From JAEUPI01 sp963814435 (GTDB lineage: Bacteria; Pseudomonadota; Gammaproteobacteria; Burkholderiales; Burkholderiaceae_C): 64,000 nt of DNA. A program made the position numbers and the translations under genes. The DNA lies in NCBI GenBank assembly GCA_963814435.1, contig CAWFCV010000013.1, positions 1 through 64,000 of the forward strand. Direction: 5' to 3'. The stretch's first letter is position 1. The number at the start of each line of letters is the position of its first letter. Shown here piece after piece: positions 52,400 to 62,797 of the stretch. A model generated the notes under the pieces. It did no database searches. It saw only the letters and a list, made by a program, of their open reading frames with translations, and was not told where the DNA came from.

Positions 52400-52942
52400 T
52401 CAACCGATGCGGTAGCCGCGCCCGGTCATGCACGCGCCCATCGCGCGGCGGAAATTGTCCATGGGCACCTGCGAGTAGGCCTGTCGGCGCACGTAAGCCT
52501 GCTCGGCCGCCTGCGCACGCGACTCCTGCGCCGCGGCGCCGAGCATCGTGCCGAAGATGGCGCCGATGATCGCGCCTTCGGCGCCGTGGCGCGGTGACGA
52601 CATCACCGCCCCGATGGCCGCACCGGTGACGGCCCCGGCCACCACCTCGGAACCATCGCGCACGGCGGCGCGCGGTGGCGGCACTTCGCGCACCGGCGTC
52701 ATGCCGGGATCGACGCCGCTCTGGCCCACCGCCCAGCGGTAGCACTCGTAGCGATCGCGGTCCTGCTTGGCCTCGGGCTGCGACAGCTCGGGGTAGAAAT
52801 ACATCGGCGGCGACGTCTGCCGTGGCGGCGGCGCGGCCATCGGCGGGTGGGGCGGTGCGACCACGCAGCCGGCCAGTAGGGCCGCCGCGCTCGCAGCGAG
52901 GACAGTGCCGCGCAACGCACGGCGTAGATTGCGTGGGTCCAT
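52400..52942 (-). CDS. glycine-zipper lipoprotein with YEC-RWAV tail motif
   Basis: A 180-residue predicted lipoprotein (lipobox LLAGC). The mature part has YECYRWAVGQSGVDPG, a glycine-zipper segment (GAVTGAAIGAVMSSPRHGAEGAIIGAIFGTMLGAA) that could insert in the outer membrane, and ACMTGRGYRIG at the C-terminus. It is 11 bp upstream of the DUF6515-like gene and shares its tail motifs, so the two form an operon and perhaps an envelope complex. Confidence 0.82.
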   Translation of the reverse strand: MDPRNLRRALRGTVLAASAAALLAGCVVAPPHPPMAAPPPRQTSPPMYFYPELSQPEAKQDRDRYECYRWAVGQSGVDPGMTPVREVPPPRAAVRDGSEVVAGAVTGAAIGAVMSSPRHGAEGAIIGAIFGTMLGAAAQESRAQAAEQAYVRRQAYSQVPMDNFRRAMGACMTGRGYRIG

Positions 52943-53234
52943 GGTTGTTCAACGCATGAGCGACCTGATCCGGACGACACGCCAAGCGTAAAGCAATGCA
53001 AAGCGCGGGTTACAGGTGTCGCCGCCAAGGTGCCGGCGGCGCAGGCGATGCCCGCCCGGGCCGCGTCGAACGAATCCAAGTGCTTCCGGCTTGCGTAGTT
53101 CCGACATGAACGCCCAGGGCACTCGCTGCGCCGCGCCGCTCGCACACCAGGCCTTCGCGATACGGGCCGACCGTGCGCGCACGCATCTGCTATGGTTTCG
53201 CGATCTGTTTCCGCGCAGGCTTTCCGACCCAGCC

Positions 53235-53846
53235 ATGGCCGACGCCGACGATGCCCCTTCGACTGCCGGTGGCCCTCGGCGCGACGCCGAGTTGGCGCGG
53301 CTGCTCGCATGCAGCGCCGCCGGTGATGTCCAGGCCTTCGAGCGCTACTACGACGGCTGTGTGGTCTATGCGCGCGCGCTGGCGCGCCGCTTCGTGCGCG
53401 ACGCTGAGATCGACGACGTGCTGGCCGAGAGCTTTTTCCAGGCCTGGCGCGAAGCGCCACGGTTCGATGTGTCGCGGGGCGCCGCCCGCAGCTGGCTGCT
53501 GACCATCGTGCGCTCCCGGGCGCTGGATCTGCTGCGCCAGCGCCGCGGCGCCGCGGCCACCGGCGCGGTCGCCGCGCCCGACACACCCAGCGACGAACCC
53601 GGCCCCGGCGACCTGCTGGCACAGGCACAGGCCGGCACGCGCCTGCATCAGGCCCTGCTCGAGTTGTCGAGCCAGGAGCGGTGGGTGCTGGGCCTGGCCT
53701 ACTATCGCGAGATGGCGCATGCCGAGATCGCTGCGGCGACCCGGTTGCCGCTGGGCACGGTCAAATCGCTGATTCATCGCGCGCAGCGCAAGCTGCGCGC
53801 GCGGCTTGAACCGGCAACGCAGGACCAGGGAGCCCGTGCATCGTGA
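53235..53846 (+). CDS. ECF-type RNA polymerase sigma factor
   Basis: A 203-residue sigma-70 family factor. Region 2 is FERYYDGCVVYARALARRFVRDAEIDDVLAESFFQAWREA; region 4 is LSSQERWVLGLAYYREMAHAEIAAATRLPLGTVKSLIHRA. ATG at 53235 (MADADD) is chosen since the upstream frame is Arg/Pro-rich. The next gene overlaps it by 4 bp and encodes a cupin protein, the arrangement of ECF11-like RpoE-ChrR pairs that respond to singlet oxygen or similar stress. Confidence 0.92.
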   Translation: MADADDAPSTAGGPRRDAELARLLACSAAGDVQAFERYYDGCVVYARALARRFVRDAEIDDVLAESFFQAWREAPRFDVSRGAARSWLLTIVRSRALDLLRQRRGAAATGAVAAPDTPSDEPGPGDLLAQAQAGTRLHQALLELSSQERWVLGLAYYREMAHAEIAAATRLPLGTVKSLIHRAQRKLRARLEPATQDQGARAS

Positions 53847-54319
53847 GCGACCCCCAGATCCAACGCAACGCTGACGCGCCCGACGCGGACATCGTCGACT
53901 GGCTGAACGAAGGCGTGGCGCCGGAGCCGCTGGACGCCATGCGCGCCGCCCGCGTCAAGCATCGGCTGCTGCAGCGCATCGCGCAGGACCGAAACGAACA
54001 GCATCTGACGGTGCGCCACGACGATGGCACCTGGCGCGCCTTCGGACCCGGCCTGACGATCAAGGTCTTGCACGAGGCCGCCGGGGTCATGTCGTATCTG
54101 TTGCGACTCGCGCCCGGCGCCAGCCTGCCGCCGCATCGCCATCCGACGGACGAGGAATGCATCGTGCTGGAGGGCGAGTTGCAGATCGGGGACTTGCGCG
54201 TGGCCGCCGGTGGTTTTCACCTCGGCCGCAAGGACGTGCTGCACGCGCGCATCAGCACGGTCGACGGCGCGCTGCTCTACCTGCGCGGCGCCACCCCGGA
54301 CGCGTCGTTGCTGGTCTGA
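53843..54319 (+). CDS. ChrR-like cupin anti-sigma candidate
   Basis: A 158-residue protein with a GTG start overlapping the sigma stop (GTGA). The C-terminal cupin has LPPHRHPTDEECIVLEGELQIG, with the His/His/Glu metal ligands. The N-terminal 60 residues are helical and could bind the sigma factor, but the Cys-containing zinc motif of classical ChrR is not visible. Translational coupling supports an anti-sigma or sensor role. No direct evidence of the signal is present. Confidence 0.82.
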   Translation: MSDPQIQRNADAPDADIVDWLNEGVAPEPLDAMRAARVKHRLLQRIAQDRNEQHLTVRHDDGTWRAFGPGLTIKVLHEAAGVMSYLLRLAPGASLPPHRHPTDEECIVLEGELQIGDLRVAAGGFHLGRKDVLHARISTVDGALLYLRGATPDASLLV

Positions 54320-54481
54320 CCCCGCCACCGGCGACCGGCGTTCGTCATTTTGCGCCGCGCGGAACCCTCGCGTCGCAGCACGCTCGTCGGCGTGGTCGGC
54401 ATGATCGCGCGCGGCAAACGCCAGCCGCTGCGGGAGAGCGCGGCCAATACAATCGCGCGTTCTCCCCCAGCAGACGGCACC

Positions 54482-54787
54482 GTGTCCAACCCCATCGGAT
54501 CCATCCCCAGCGGCGGCGCACCGGTCGACCCGCATGCGCTCGAGTCCGAACTGGCGGGCGTGATCGTCCAGGCGCTCAACCTCGAAATCGCCGCCGCGCA
54601 GATCGAACCCGAGGCGCCGTTGTTCGGCGATGGCCTGGGCCTCGACTCGATCGACATCCTCGAGCTGGCGCTGGAGGTGTCGCAGCGTTACGGCTTTCAG
54701 CTTCGCGCCGACGACGAGGACAACCAGAAGATCTTCCGGTCGCTGCGCACGCTGGCCGCGCATGTGGCGCAGCATCGAACGCGCTGA
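54482..54787 (+). CDS. acyl carrier protein of the aryl-polyene-type cluster
   Basis: A 101-residue ACP. GLGLDSIDILELALEV is the phosphopantetheine attachment site (Ser of DSI). A GTG start at 54482 gives VSNPIGSIPSGG; a TACAAT hexamer lies 30 bp upstream. It is the first visible gene of a co-oriented, overlapping set ending past the window. It should carry the growing polyene chain. Confidence 0.92.
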   Translation: MSNPIGSIPSGGAPVDPHALESELAGVIVQALNLEIAAAQIEPEAPLFGDGLGLDSIDILELALEVSQRYGFQLRADDEDNQKIFRSLRTLAAHVAQHRTR

Positions 54788-54788
54788 C

Positions 54789-55439
54789 ATGCCGCGGGTG
54801 GCAGCTGCTCGGCGCCGGGTCTGGCGTTGGCCGGGTATGCGCTGGTTTCGCATCTGCTGATGGTGCATGCCGCCCGCGAGCCATGGGCCGTGGCCGTGCT
54901 GCTCGGCCCGATGCTGCTGGTGGCCGCGGCGGTGGCGCTGCGCCAGCGCCACGCGGCGGCGCTGCTGGCCTGCGCCGTCGCGGCGGCGCTGCTCGGCTGG
55001 ATGGTCGCCGCTGGCGGCCTGCACGACGTGGATCGGCTGTACGTGTTGCAGCATGCCGGCATCCACGCCACGCTCGGCATCGTGTTCGGCGCCACGCTGC
55101 GGCGTGGTGCGACGCCGCTGATCGGCATACTGGCCGAGCGGGTGCAGGGCCCGCTGCCCGCCGCCGAGCGGCGCTACACGCGGCGCCTGACCGCCGTCTG
55201 GGCCGGGTACTTCTTCGGCATGGTGGCGCTGTCGCTCGCGCTGTACCTGCTGGCGCCGTGGTGGTGGTGGTCGCTGTACGCCAACCTGATCACGCCGGTG
55301 GCGGCGCTGGCGCTCTTCCTGGGCGAGCATGCTGCTGCGCTACCGACTGCACCCGGAATTCGGGCGCGTGACGCTGGCGCAGGCCTTGCGGGCCTATCGC
55401 GCGGCATCGCTGATTCCACCGCGGCGCGAACTGCAGTGA
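54789..55439 (+). CDS. COG4648-type membrane protein of the aryl-polyene cluster (frameshifted)
   Basis: Polytopic inner-membrane protein of about 216 residues. Six hydrophobic segments are visible (LALAGYALVSHLLMVH, VAVLLGPMLLVAAAVAL, LLACAVAAALLGWMVAA, GIHATLGIVFGATL, GYFFGMVALSLALYLL, LYANLITPVAALALFL). Corrections are needed near 54800-54820 and 55330. The stop overlaps the next GTG (GTGA). The equivalent gene sits between the ACP and AMP-ligase genes in known aryl-polyene clusters; its function is unknown. Confidence 0.75.
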
Positions 55440-56825
55440 GCGACGCGCTGCCGGTGCTGATCGCGCGCACGTTGCAGCGCACGCTGGCCTGGCGCGAAGG
55501 CCGTGCCGATCAGCGCCGGCGAATTCATTGCCGAGGCCGCGGCGCTGGCCGAGCGCCTGCCGCCCGCAGGCCCGGGCGTCAACCTGTGCCAGGACCGCTA
55601 TCTGTTCGCCGTCGGCCTGGCGGCGGCGCTGCTGCGTGGCCAGACCAGCCTGTTGCCGCCCAACGCCCTGCCGCAGACGCTGCGCCAGCTCGCGGCACGA
55701 CGGCGCCGCGCCCTATGCCCTGGTCGACGAGGCTGGGCCGGACACCGGTGGGCTGCCGGTGGTCCTGGTGCAGCGCGAGCGCGGGCTGCAGGCCGGCGAC
55801 GGCGACGCGCCACCATCGCCGTTGATCGCTGGGCCGCATGCCTGCTGACCTCGGGCTCGACCGGCGTGCCGCAGCCGCAGTTCAAGCGCTGGGGTCCCTT
55901 GTGCAGCAACATCGATGCCGAGGCCACGCGCCTGGCGGCGTGGCTGCGGTCGCCCGTCGCTCGATGGGCTCAATCTGGTGGCCACCGTGCCGCCGCAGCA
56001 CAGCTACGGCTTCGAATCGTCGGTGCTGCTGGCACTGCTGGGCGGCGCGGCGTTCGACGCCGGCCGCCCGTTCTACCCTGCCGACATCGCCGACGCGCTG
56101 GCCCGCCTGCCTCGGCCGCGCGCGCTGGTCACGACGCCGTTTCACCTGAAGGCGCTGCTGCTGTCGGGCGTGGCACTGCCGGCGGTCGACCTGGTGCTGT
56201 CGGCCACCGCGCCGCTGTCGCCGCAGATGGCGCAGCGGGCCGAGGCGGCGCTGCAGGGCCGGCTGATCGAGATCTACGGCTGCACCGAGGCCGGCCAGGT
56301 GGCGGCGCGGCGCACCACCGCGGGGGACGTGTGGACCACGCTCGGTGCGCTGCGATTGCAGCGCACGCGCCGGTGCCGACGGCGACGCAGTTCGTCGTCT
56401 CCGGCGGGCACGTGGTCGAGCCGACGGCGCTGGCCGATGTGCTCGAGCTGATCGACGCGCAGCGCTTTCGCCTGCTCGGCCGCGCCAACGACATCATCCA
56501 TGTGGCCGGCAAGCGCAGCTCGCTGGCGCACCTGAATTTCCACCTCAACCGCATCGACGGCGTCGACGACGGCGCCTTCTGGCTGCCCGACGACGTGGCC
56601 GAAGGCGTGGTGCGCCCGGTGGCCTTCGTGGTCGCGCCGACGCTGACCGCGCGCCAGATCATCGACGCGCTGCGGCGCGAGCTCGAAGGCGCGTTCGTGC
56701 CGCGCCGCGTGGTCCACGTCGACGTCGCTGCCGCGCGAGGCCACCGGCAAGCTCACCGCGCAAGCGCTGCGCGAGTTCGCGCAACGCACGCTGGCGCAGC
56801 CCGGCCGGCGCCCGACGCACGGTGA
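55436..56825 (+). CDS. AMP-dependent acyl/aryl-CoA(ACP) synthetase (frameshifted)
   Basis: AMP-forming ligase of about 460 residues, expected to activate the aromatic starter (such as 4-hydroxybenzoate). Visible pieces across frames are VNLCQDRYLFAVGLAAALLRGQTSLLPPN, VPPQHSYGFESSVLLALLGGA, LVLSATAPLSPQMA, IEIYGCTEAGQVAARRT (A5 motif), DIIHVAGKRSSLAHLN (A8) and PREATGKLT (A10 Lys). At least five indels are required. GTG at 55436 overlaps the upstream stop. Confidence 0.82.
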
Positions 56826-57174
56826 CCGACGCCACGATGTCCGGGCCCGACGATGGCGTCGAAGCGATCGTCGACGATCGCCGCCGACCATCCCGCGTTC
56901 GCCGGCCACTTCCCGGGCGCGCCGGTGCTGCCCGGCGCGTTCGTGCTGGCCTTGGTGATGCAGGCCGCTGCCGACACGCCCGGCGCTGGCCGCCCGCCTG
57001 GGCGCCACGCCGCAGGTGCAGCAGCGTCAAGTTCCTGGCGCCGGTCGGCCCGGGCCAGCGCCTCGGTCGCTGCGCCTGAGCGGCTGCGGTCACCGGCATC
57101 GCGTTCCAGGTCGCCTGCGGCGCCGTGACGGTGGCCCGCGGCCAGCTGCGCGCCCGCGTGCCATGCGCGCATGA
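56822..57174 (+). CDS. hotdog-fold 3-hydroxyacyl-ACP dehydratase-like protein (frameshifted)
   Basis: A small hotdog protein of about 117 residues. IAADHPAFAGHFPGAPVLPGAFVLALVMQ is the FabZ/ApeI-like active-site segment (HFPGxPVxPG with catalytic His). VKFLAPVGPGQRL follows in another frame. Indels are needed near 56880, 56985 and 57080. GTG at 56822 overlaps the ligase stop, and the TGA at 57172-57174 overlaps the next ATG. It probably dehydrates the beta-hydroxy intermediate during polyene extension. Confidence 0.78.
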
Positions 57175-58113
57175 ACGACGCGTGCACACGCGCGCGATTG
57201 GGCCCGCGCCGACGAGCGCGGCAGCGCTTGTCGCGCTGCGCCTGATGGCCTTCATCGCCATCACGTTCGGCCGCCGCGTCGCGCGCTTGGTGCTGCACCC
57301 GATCGTCTGGTACTTCCTGCTGTTCGCGCGCGGCAGCCGGCGCCAGTCGGCGCGCTACCTCGGCCGCGCGCTGGGGCGGCCGGCGCGCTGGAGCGATGTC
57401 TATCGCCACCTGCACTGCTTCGCGTCGACGGTGCTGGACCGTGTCTACCTGGTGCGCGGCCGGTGCGCGACTTCGAACTGACGCTGCACGGCGCGGACCT
57501 GATGGACGAGGTGGTGGCGCCGGCAGCACGGCGCGGTGCTGCTCGGCGCGCACTTCGGCAGCTTCGAGGCGCTGCACGCGGTGGGCGCCAGCCGACCGGG
57601 GCTGCGCGTGGCGATGGCGATGTATCCCGACAACGCGCGCATGATCCACGGCATCGCTGCAGGCCATCGCGCCGGGATTCCAGCTCGACATCATTGCGAT
57701 CGGCCGCGCCAGCTCGACGCTGGCGGTGCGCGACTGGCTCGATGCGCGGCGGCCTGGTCGGCATGCTGGGCGACCGTCATCTGCACGAGGAGGGCCGCCG
57801 CAGCGGCGTCGCCGAACTGCCGTTCCTCGGCCGCACGGCGCGCTTCAGCGACGGGCCGCTGCGCCTGGCGATGCTGCTGCGCCGGCGCGTGGTGTTCATG
57901 GCCGCGCCGTACCTCGGCGGCAACCGCTATGACGTGCGCTTCGAGCCGCTGGCCGATTTCAGCCAGCCGTCCGGGCGACCGCGCCGAGCGCGAACAGCGA
58001 TCTGCGCGAGGCGTTGCAGGCCTACGTGGCGCGCCTGGAAGCGCTGTGCCGCGAATCGCCGTACAACTGGTTCAACTTCTTCGACTTCTGGGACGAGGAT
58101 GCCGAGGTCTGAT
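57171..58113 (+). CDS. LpxL/HtrB-like lysophospholipid acyltransferase (frameshifted)
   Basis: Membrane-associated acyltransferase of about 310 residues. The N-terminus has FGRRVARLVLHPIVWYFLLFARGSRR. The HxxxxE motif is LLGAHFGSFEALHAVG. FMAAPYLGGNRYDVRFEPLADF and YNWFNFFDFWDE end the protein. Frameshifts occur near 57200, 57470, 57520, 57680-57750 and 57970. In aryl-polyene clusters this enzyme is thought to attach the polyene or a fatty acyl chain to the lipid anchor. Confidence 0.82.
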
Positions 58114-58700
58114 TGGCGTCGCACGCTGGTGGCGGCCGCACTCGCGCTGGCGGCCCTGCCGGCCGTGGCGCTCGAGCTCGGTGAGCTGATGGCCGTGCTG
58201 CGCAGCGCCGCGCCGGCGAGGCGCGATTCGTCGAGCAGCGCTTCGTCTCGGGGCTGGACCAGACGCTGCAGTACAGCGGCACGCTGAGCTTCACGGCGCC
58301 CGATCGACTGGCCCGCCACACGCTGACGCCGCGCGCCGAGTCGTTCGTGGTCGAAGGCAACAAGCTGACGCTCGAGCGCGGCGGCCGCACGCGCCAGCTG
58401 CTGCTCGACGCGCAGCCCGAGCTCGCCGCGATGGTGGCGGCGATGCGCGGCACGCTCAGCGGCGACGCGTCGGCGCTGCGGCAGCATTTCAAGGCCGCAC
58501 TCAGCGGCACGCTGGCGCAGTGGAGCCTGACGCTGGTGCCGCTGGACGTAGCGCCTGCTCGGCGTGGTGCGCCAGCTGCGCATCGACGGCCGGCAGTCGG
58601 ACGCTGCACACCGTGGAGGTGCAGCTCGCCGACGGCGACCGCTCGGTGATGGCGATCGAGCCCGATCGCGCCGCCGAAGGCGCGCGCCGCTTCACCGTGA
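58099..58700 (+). CDS. LolA-like outer-membrane lipoprotein carrier protein (frameshifted)
   Basis: Periplasmic LolA-fold protein of about 200 residues. A signal peptide (TLVAAALALAALPAVA) is followed by the beta-sheet core (VSGLDQTLQYSGTLSFTAPDRLARHTL, SFVVEGNKLTLERGGRTRQLLLD). Indels are needed near 58215 and 58555-58600. Its ATG overlaps the acyltransferase end and its TGA overlaps the next GTG. It should carry the aryl-polyene lipid across the periplasm, together with the MMPL exporter. Confidence 0.8.
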
Positions 58701-61091
58701 CGCCCCCCGTCGCATGGCGGCGCGCTTTCTGGCCGCTTGCGGGGTGGCTGGCCGCGCTGGCCGGCTGCGCCGCGGTGATCGTGCACACCCGATTCACCGC
58801 CGACCTCTCGGCCTTCCTGCCGGCGTCGCCCGACGCGCGCCAGCAGGCGCTGATCGAGCAGCTCAAGAGCGGCCTGCCGGCGCGCACGCTGCTGCTGGGC
58901 ATCGACGGCGGCACCGCCGCGCAGCGCGCCGACGCCTCGCGCGCGCTGGCCGCACGGCTGCGCGCCAGCGGGCTGTTCGAGCAGGTGCAAAACGGCGAAC
59001 GCACGGCGCTGGCCGACATCGGCCACTGGGTGTTCGAGCATCGCTACCTGCTCAGTCCGGCGATCGATGCGCGACGCTTCGGCGGCGAGGGCCTGCGCGA
59101 AGCCATCGACGACACGCTGTCGCTGCTCGGCACGCCCGCCGGTGCGGCCGTCAAGCCGCTGCTCGATCGCGACCCGACCGGCGAGACGCAGCGCATCGCC
59201 GAACAGGCGCTCGGCGTCGGCGGTCCGCGCAGCGAAGGCGGCGTGTGGGTCTCGCGCGACGGTGCGCGCGCGGTGCTGATGGTCCAGGCCAGGGCCGACG
59301 GCAGCGACCTCGACGCGCAGCAGGCTGCGATCGAGCAGGCGCGCAACAGCTTTCGCGTCGGTGGCCGCGGCGGAGCTGACGCTGCGCTACAGCGGCGCGC
59401 CACGTTTCGCGGTGGAAAGCCGCGCGCAGATCGAGTCGGAGGTGCGCAGGCTCGCGATCGCCGGCACGGTGTTGATGGGCGGGCTGCTGCTGCTCGCCTT
59501 CGCGTCGCTCGCGGCGCTGGGCACGGCGATGCTGCCGGTGGCCACCGCGGTGCTGGCCGGCATCGCCGCGGTGAGCCTGGGCTTCGGCACGGTGCACGGC
59601 ATGACGCTGGGCTTCGGCACCACGCTGATCGGCGAGGCGGTGGACTACGCGATCTACTACCTGATCCAGGCCCGATCCACGGCGATCCGAGCACAGGCCG
59701 GCTGGCGCCACTGGCTGCGCACGCGGCTGGCCGACCGTGCGGCTCGGGCTTGCTGACCTCGGTGTGCGGCTTCGTGGCGCTCGCGTTCTCGGGCTTCCCG
59801 GGCCTGGCGCAGCTGGGCGTGTTCTCGATCGCCGGCCTGGTGGCCGCGGCGCTGACCACGCGCTTCGTGCTGCCGGTGCTGATGCCCGACGGCACGCACG
59901 GTGTCGGGCTGCGCCGGCACCTGGGCCGCTGGGCGGTGCGTCTGGTGCGCGTTGCTGCCGCGCGCACGCCATGCCGTCACCGCGCTCGGCGTGCTCGGCG
60001 TGGCGCTGCTGCTGTGGCACCGCGACCACCTGTGGCAGGCCGACCTGTCGTCGCTGAGCCCGGTCTCGGCCGAGGCGCTGGCGCTGGACGCGAGCCTGCG
60101 CGCCGACCTCGGCGCCGACGACTCGGGGCTGCTGGTGGTCGTGCAGGCCGCCGACGTGCAGGCCCTGCTGCAGCGGGTGGAGGGTGTCGCGGCGCTGCTC
60201 GACACCTGGGTGCAGGACGGGCGGCTGTCCGGCTACGACGCGGTGACGCGCTGGCTGCCGAGCCTGGCCACGCCAGCGCCGGCGCCAGGCCGCGCTGCCC
60301 GACGCCGCGACGCTGCGCGACCAGCCTGGCGCAGGCCACTCAGGGCGGGCCCCTGCCTGCCGCGCGGCTGCGAGCCTTTCGTCGACGCGGTGCAGCGCAG
60401 GCCGCAGCCTGCCAGCTGGTGACGCCGGAGTCGATCCGCGGCAGCGCCGTGGCGCCGCTGGTGTCGAACCTGCTGCTGCGCGCGCGCCGACGGCGGCTGG
60501 ACGGCGCTGCTGCCGCTGCATGCCGGCGCCACGCCGCCGAGACGAGGCCGCGGTGCAGCAGGCCGTGCACGGCATCGAAGGCGCGCAGGCGCTGAACATC
60601 GGCGACGAACTGCGCCGCCTGTACCGTCACTACCTGGGCGAAGCCCAGGGCCAGGCCCTGCTCGGCGCGCTCGGCGTGGTGCTGCTGATGGCGCTGTGGC
60701 TGCGCTCGCCGCGGCGCCTGCTGGCGGTGTGCCAGCCGCTGCTGATGGCGGTGCTGCTGACGATGGCCACGCTGGCCGCGCTCGGCGTTCGCGCTGGGCA
60801 TCCTGCACCTGGTGGGCCTGCTGCTGGTGGTGGCGGTGGGTTCGAACTACGCGCTGTTCTTCGACCTGCTGCGCCACCAGGCGATCGTTCGACGCCGACA
60901 CGCTGGCGTCGCTGCTGCTGGCCAACGCGACCACGGTGCTGTCGTTCGGCCTGATCGCGTGCTCCGAGATCCCGGCGCTGTCGGCCATCGGGCGCGTGGT
61001 GGCGCCGGGCGCGCTGCTGGCGCTGCTGCTGGCGGCCACCTACGCCGCCCCGGGCGCACATCCGGCGCCGTCACGGCGAGGCCCCTGTGTG
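58697..61091 (+). CDS. MMPL/RND-family exporter of the aryl-polyene cluster (frameshifted)
   Basis: Inner-membrane exporter of about 800 residues. Start region TPPVAWRRAFWPLAGWLAALAGCAAVIVH is the first transmembrane helix. A large periplasmic loop follows (FTADLSAFLPASPDARQQ). The first MMPL repeat has SLGFGTVHGMTLGFGTTLIGEAVDYAIYYL and LLTSVCGFVALAFSGFPGLAQLG. The second has VVGLLLVVAVGSNYALFFDLL and LLLANATTVLSFGLIACSEIPALSAIG. Indels are needed near 59360, 59730, 59960, 60290, 60500, 60790 and 60890. The GTG start is coupled to LolA. Confidence 0.83.
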
Positions 61092-61117
61092 AGAATCCGG
61101 CGCCGAATCCCCTGCCC

Positions 61118-61969
61118 ATGCCGCCGACACCAGCCACCGTCGGGCGCTGGCCCGCGCCGCCCATGGTCACCGCCAGCATCGGGCTGCACGCGGTGGCCGC
61201 CGGCACGGCCGCGCTGCTGCCCGAGATGGCCTGGTGGGCGCTGGGCGGCGTGGCGGTGAACCAGTTGTGCCTCACCGCAGCCGGCCTGTGGCCACGCAGC
61301 CGCTGGCTCGGCCCGAACCACTCGCGGCTGCCGGCCGCCGCGACCGCGCGGCGCGCCGTCGCGCTGACGCTCGACGACGGACCCGACCCCGCGGTGACGC
61401 CGCGGGTGCTGGACCTGCTGGACGAACACGGCGTGCGCGCCACCTTCTTCTGCATCGCCCGGCGGGCGCGCGAGCATCCGGCGCTGCTGCGCGAGATCGT
61501 CGCGCGCGGCCACAGCGTGCAGAACCACAGCCACCGGCACCGCCACAACTTCGCGCTGCTCGGCCCGCGTGCGCTGACCCTCGAAATCGGGCAGGCCCAG
61601 GCCGGTGCTCAGCGATCTCGCCGGCGTGCGGCCGCACTGCTTTCGCGCGCCTGCCGGGCTGCGCAACCCCTTCCTCGACCCGGTGCTGCACCGTCTGGAC
61701 CTGCAGCTGGTGAGCTGGACGCGCCGCGGCTTCGACACCGTCGAGCGCGATCCGCAGCGCGTGCTGCGCGACGGCTGACCGACCGGCTCGGCGCCGGCGA
61801 CATCCTGCTGCTGCACGACGGCCACGCCACGTCGCGTCGAGCAGCGGCCAGCCGGTGGTGCTGGAGGTGCTGCCCGCGCTGCTCGCAGCGCTGCCGCGAC
61901 GCCGGCCTGCACGCCGAGACGCTGCGCGAGGCCATCGGACCGCGCAGCGGCGGCGCGCGCATGCCATGA
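61118..61969 (+). CDS. polysaccharide deacetylase family protein (frameshifted)
   Basis: NodB-domain protein of about 284 residues. Motif 1 is LTLDDGPDPAVTP and motif 2 is HSVQNHSHRHRHNF; motif 3 (FRAPAGLRNP) is in another frame. Two hydrophobic segments precede the catalytic domain, so it is membrane-anchored. Indels are needed around 61600-61860. ATG at 61118 and the stop overlap with the methyltransferase (ATGA) place it in the operon. Its role in aryl-polyene formation is not established; it may edit the glycan or glycolipid anchor. Confidence 0.8.
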   Translation: MPPTPATVGRWPAPPMVTASIGLHAVAAGTAALLPEMAWWALGGVAVNQLCLTAAGLWPRSRWLGPNHSRLPAAATARRAVALTLDDGPDPAVTPRVLDLLDEHGVRATFFCIARRAREHPALLREIVARGHSVQNHSHRHRHNFALLGPRALTLEIGQAQAGAQRSRRRAAALLSRACRAAQPLPRPGAAPSGPAAGELDAPRLRHRRARSAARAARRLTDRLGAGDILLLHDGHATSRRAAASRWCWRCCPRCSQRCRDAGLHAETLREAIGPRSGGARMP

Positions 61970-62791
61970 ACCTGCGCGACCTGTCCACTGCTGGATCGGC
62001 GCCGCGCAAGCCGCCGCGCGAGCGACGCCGCGCGGCACCGGACGACGCGCGCGCAGCCTGGTCGGCACTGCACGCCGACGCCAGCGCGCGCTACCGCCGC
62101 GGCGGCCGCTTCGCCTGGCATTTCGCGCGCGGCAAGCTGCGACACGATCCGGTGTTTCGCGCGCTGCTGGAGCATGGCGACATCGGCGCCGGCGCGCGCG
62201 TGCTCGACATCGGCTGCGGCCAGGGCCTGCTGGCCAGCCTGCTCGCCGCCTGCGACGACGCTGGCGGCGCGCCGCGCCTGGCCGCGGGCTGGGCCGCACC
62301 GCCCACCGGCGCGCGCTACACCGGCATCGAGCTGATGCCGCGGGACGTCGCCCGGGCGCAGCGCCGCGCTTGCACCGGCTCGACCCGGCGCCGCAGGTTC
62401 GCTGCGACGACATGCGCGGCGCCGCGTTCGACGCCTGCGACGTGGCGGTGATGCTCGACGTGCTGCACTACGTCGACGCGCGCCGACGCAGAACGCCGTG
62501 CTGCGCGCGCGTGCGCGACGCACTCGCGCCGCGCGGCGGCTGCTGCTGCGCGTGGGCGACGCGTCGCGCCGCTGGGCCTTCGGCGCCAGCCAGTGGGTCG
62601 ACCGCATCGTCACCACGGTGCGCGGCCATCGCGCGCCGCCCACCTGGGGCCGCACGCTCGACGCAGTGGATCGCCACGCTGCACGAGCTGGGGTTCGCCG
62701 TGCAGGCCGCGGCCGATGAGCCGCGGCACGCCGTTCGCGAACGTGCTGCTGGTGTGCGACCTGGCGCCGCGCGCGCCTGAGCCAGCGCTAG
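61966..62791 (+). CDS. class I SAM-dependent methyltransferase (frameshifted)
   Basis: A cytosolic methyltransferase of about 275 residues. Motif I is VLDIGCGQGLLASLL, followed by YTGIELMPRDVARAQ and AVMLDVLHYVD. The C-terminal part is broken by indels near 62370, 62500 and 62700. ATG at 61966 overlaps the deacetylase stop. In aryl-polyene pathways a methyltransferase decorates the aromatic head group, which is the likely substrate here. Confidence 0.78.
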
Positions 62792-62797
62792 CCAGGC

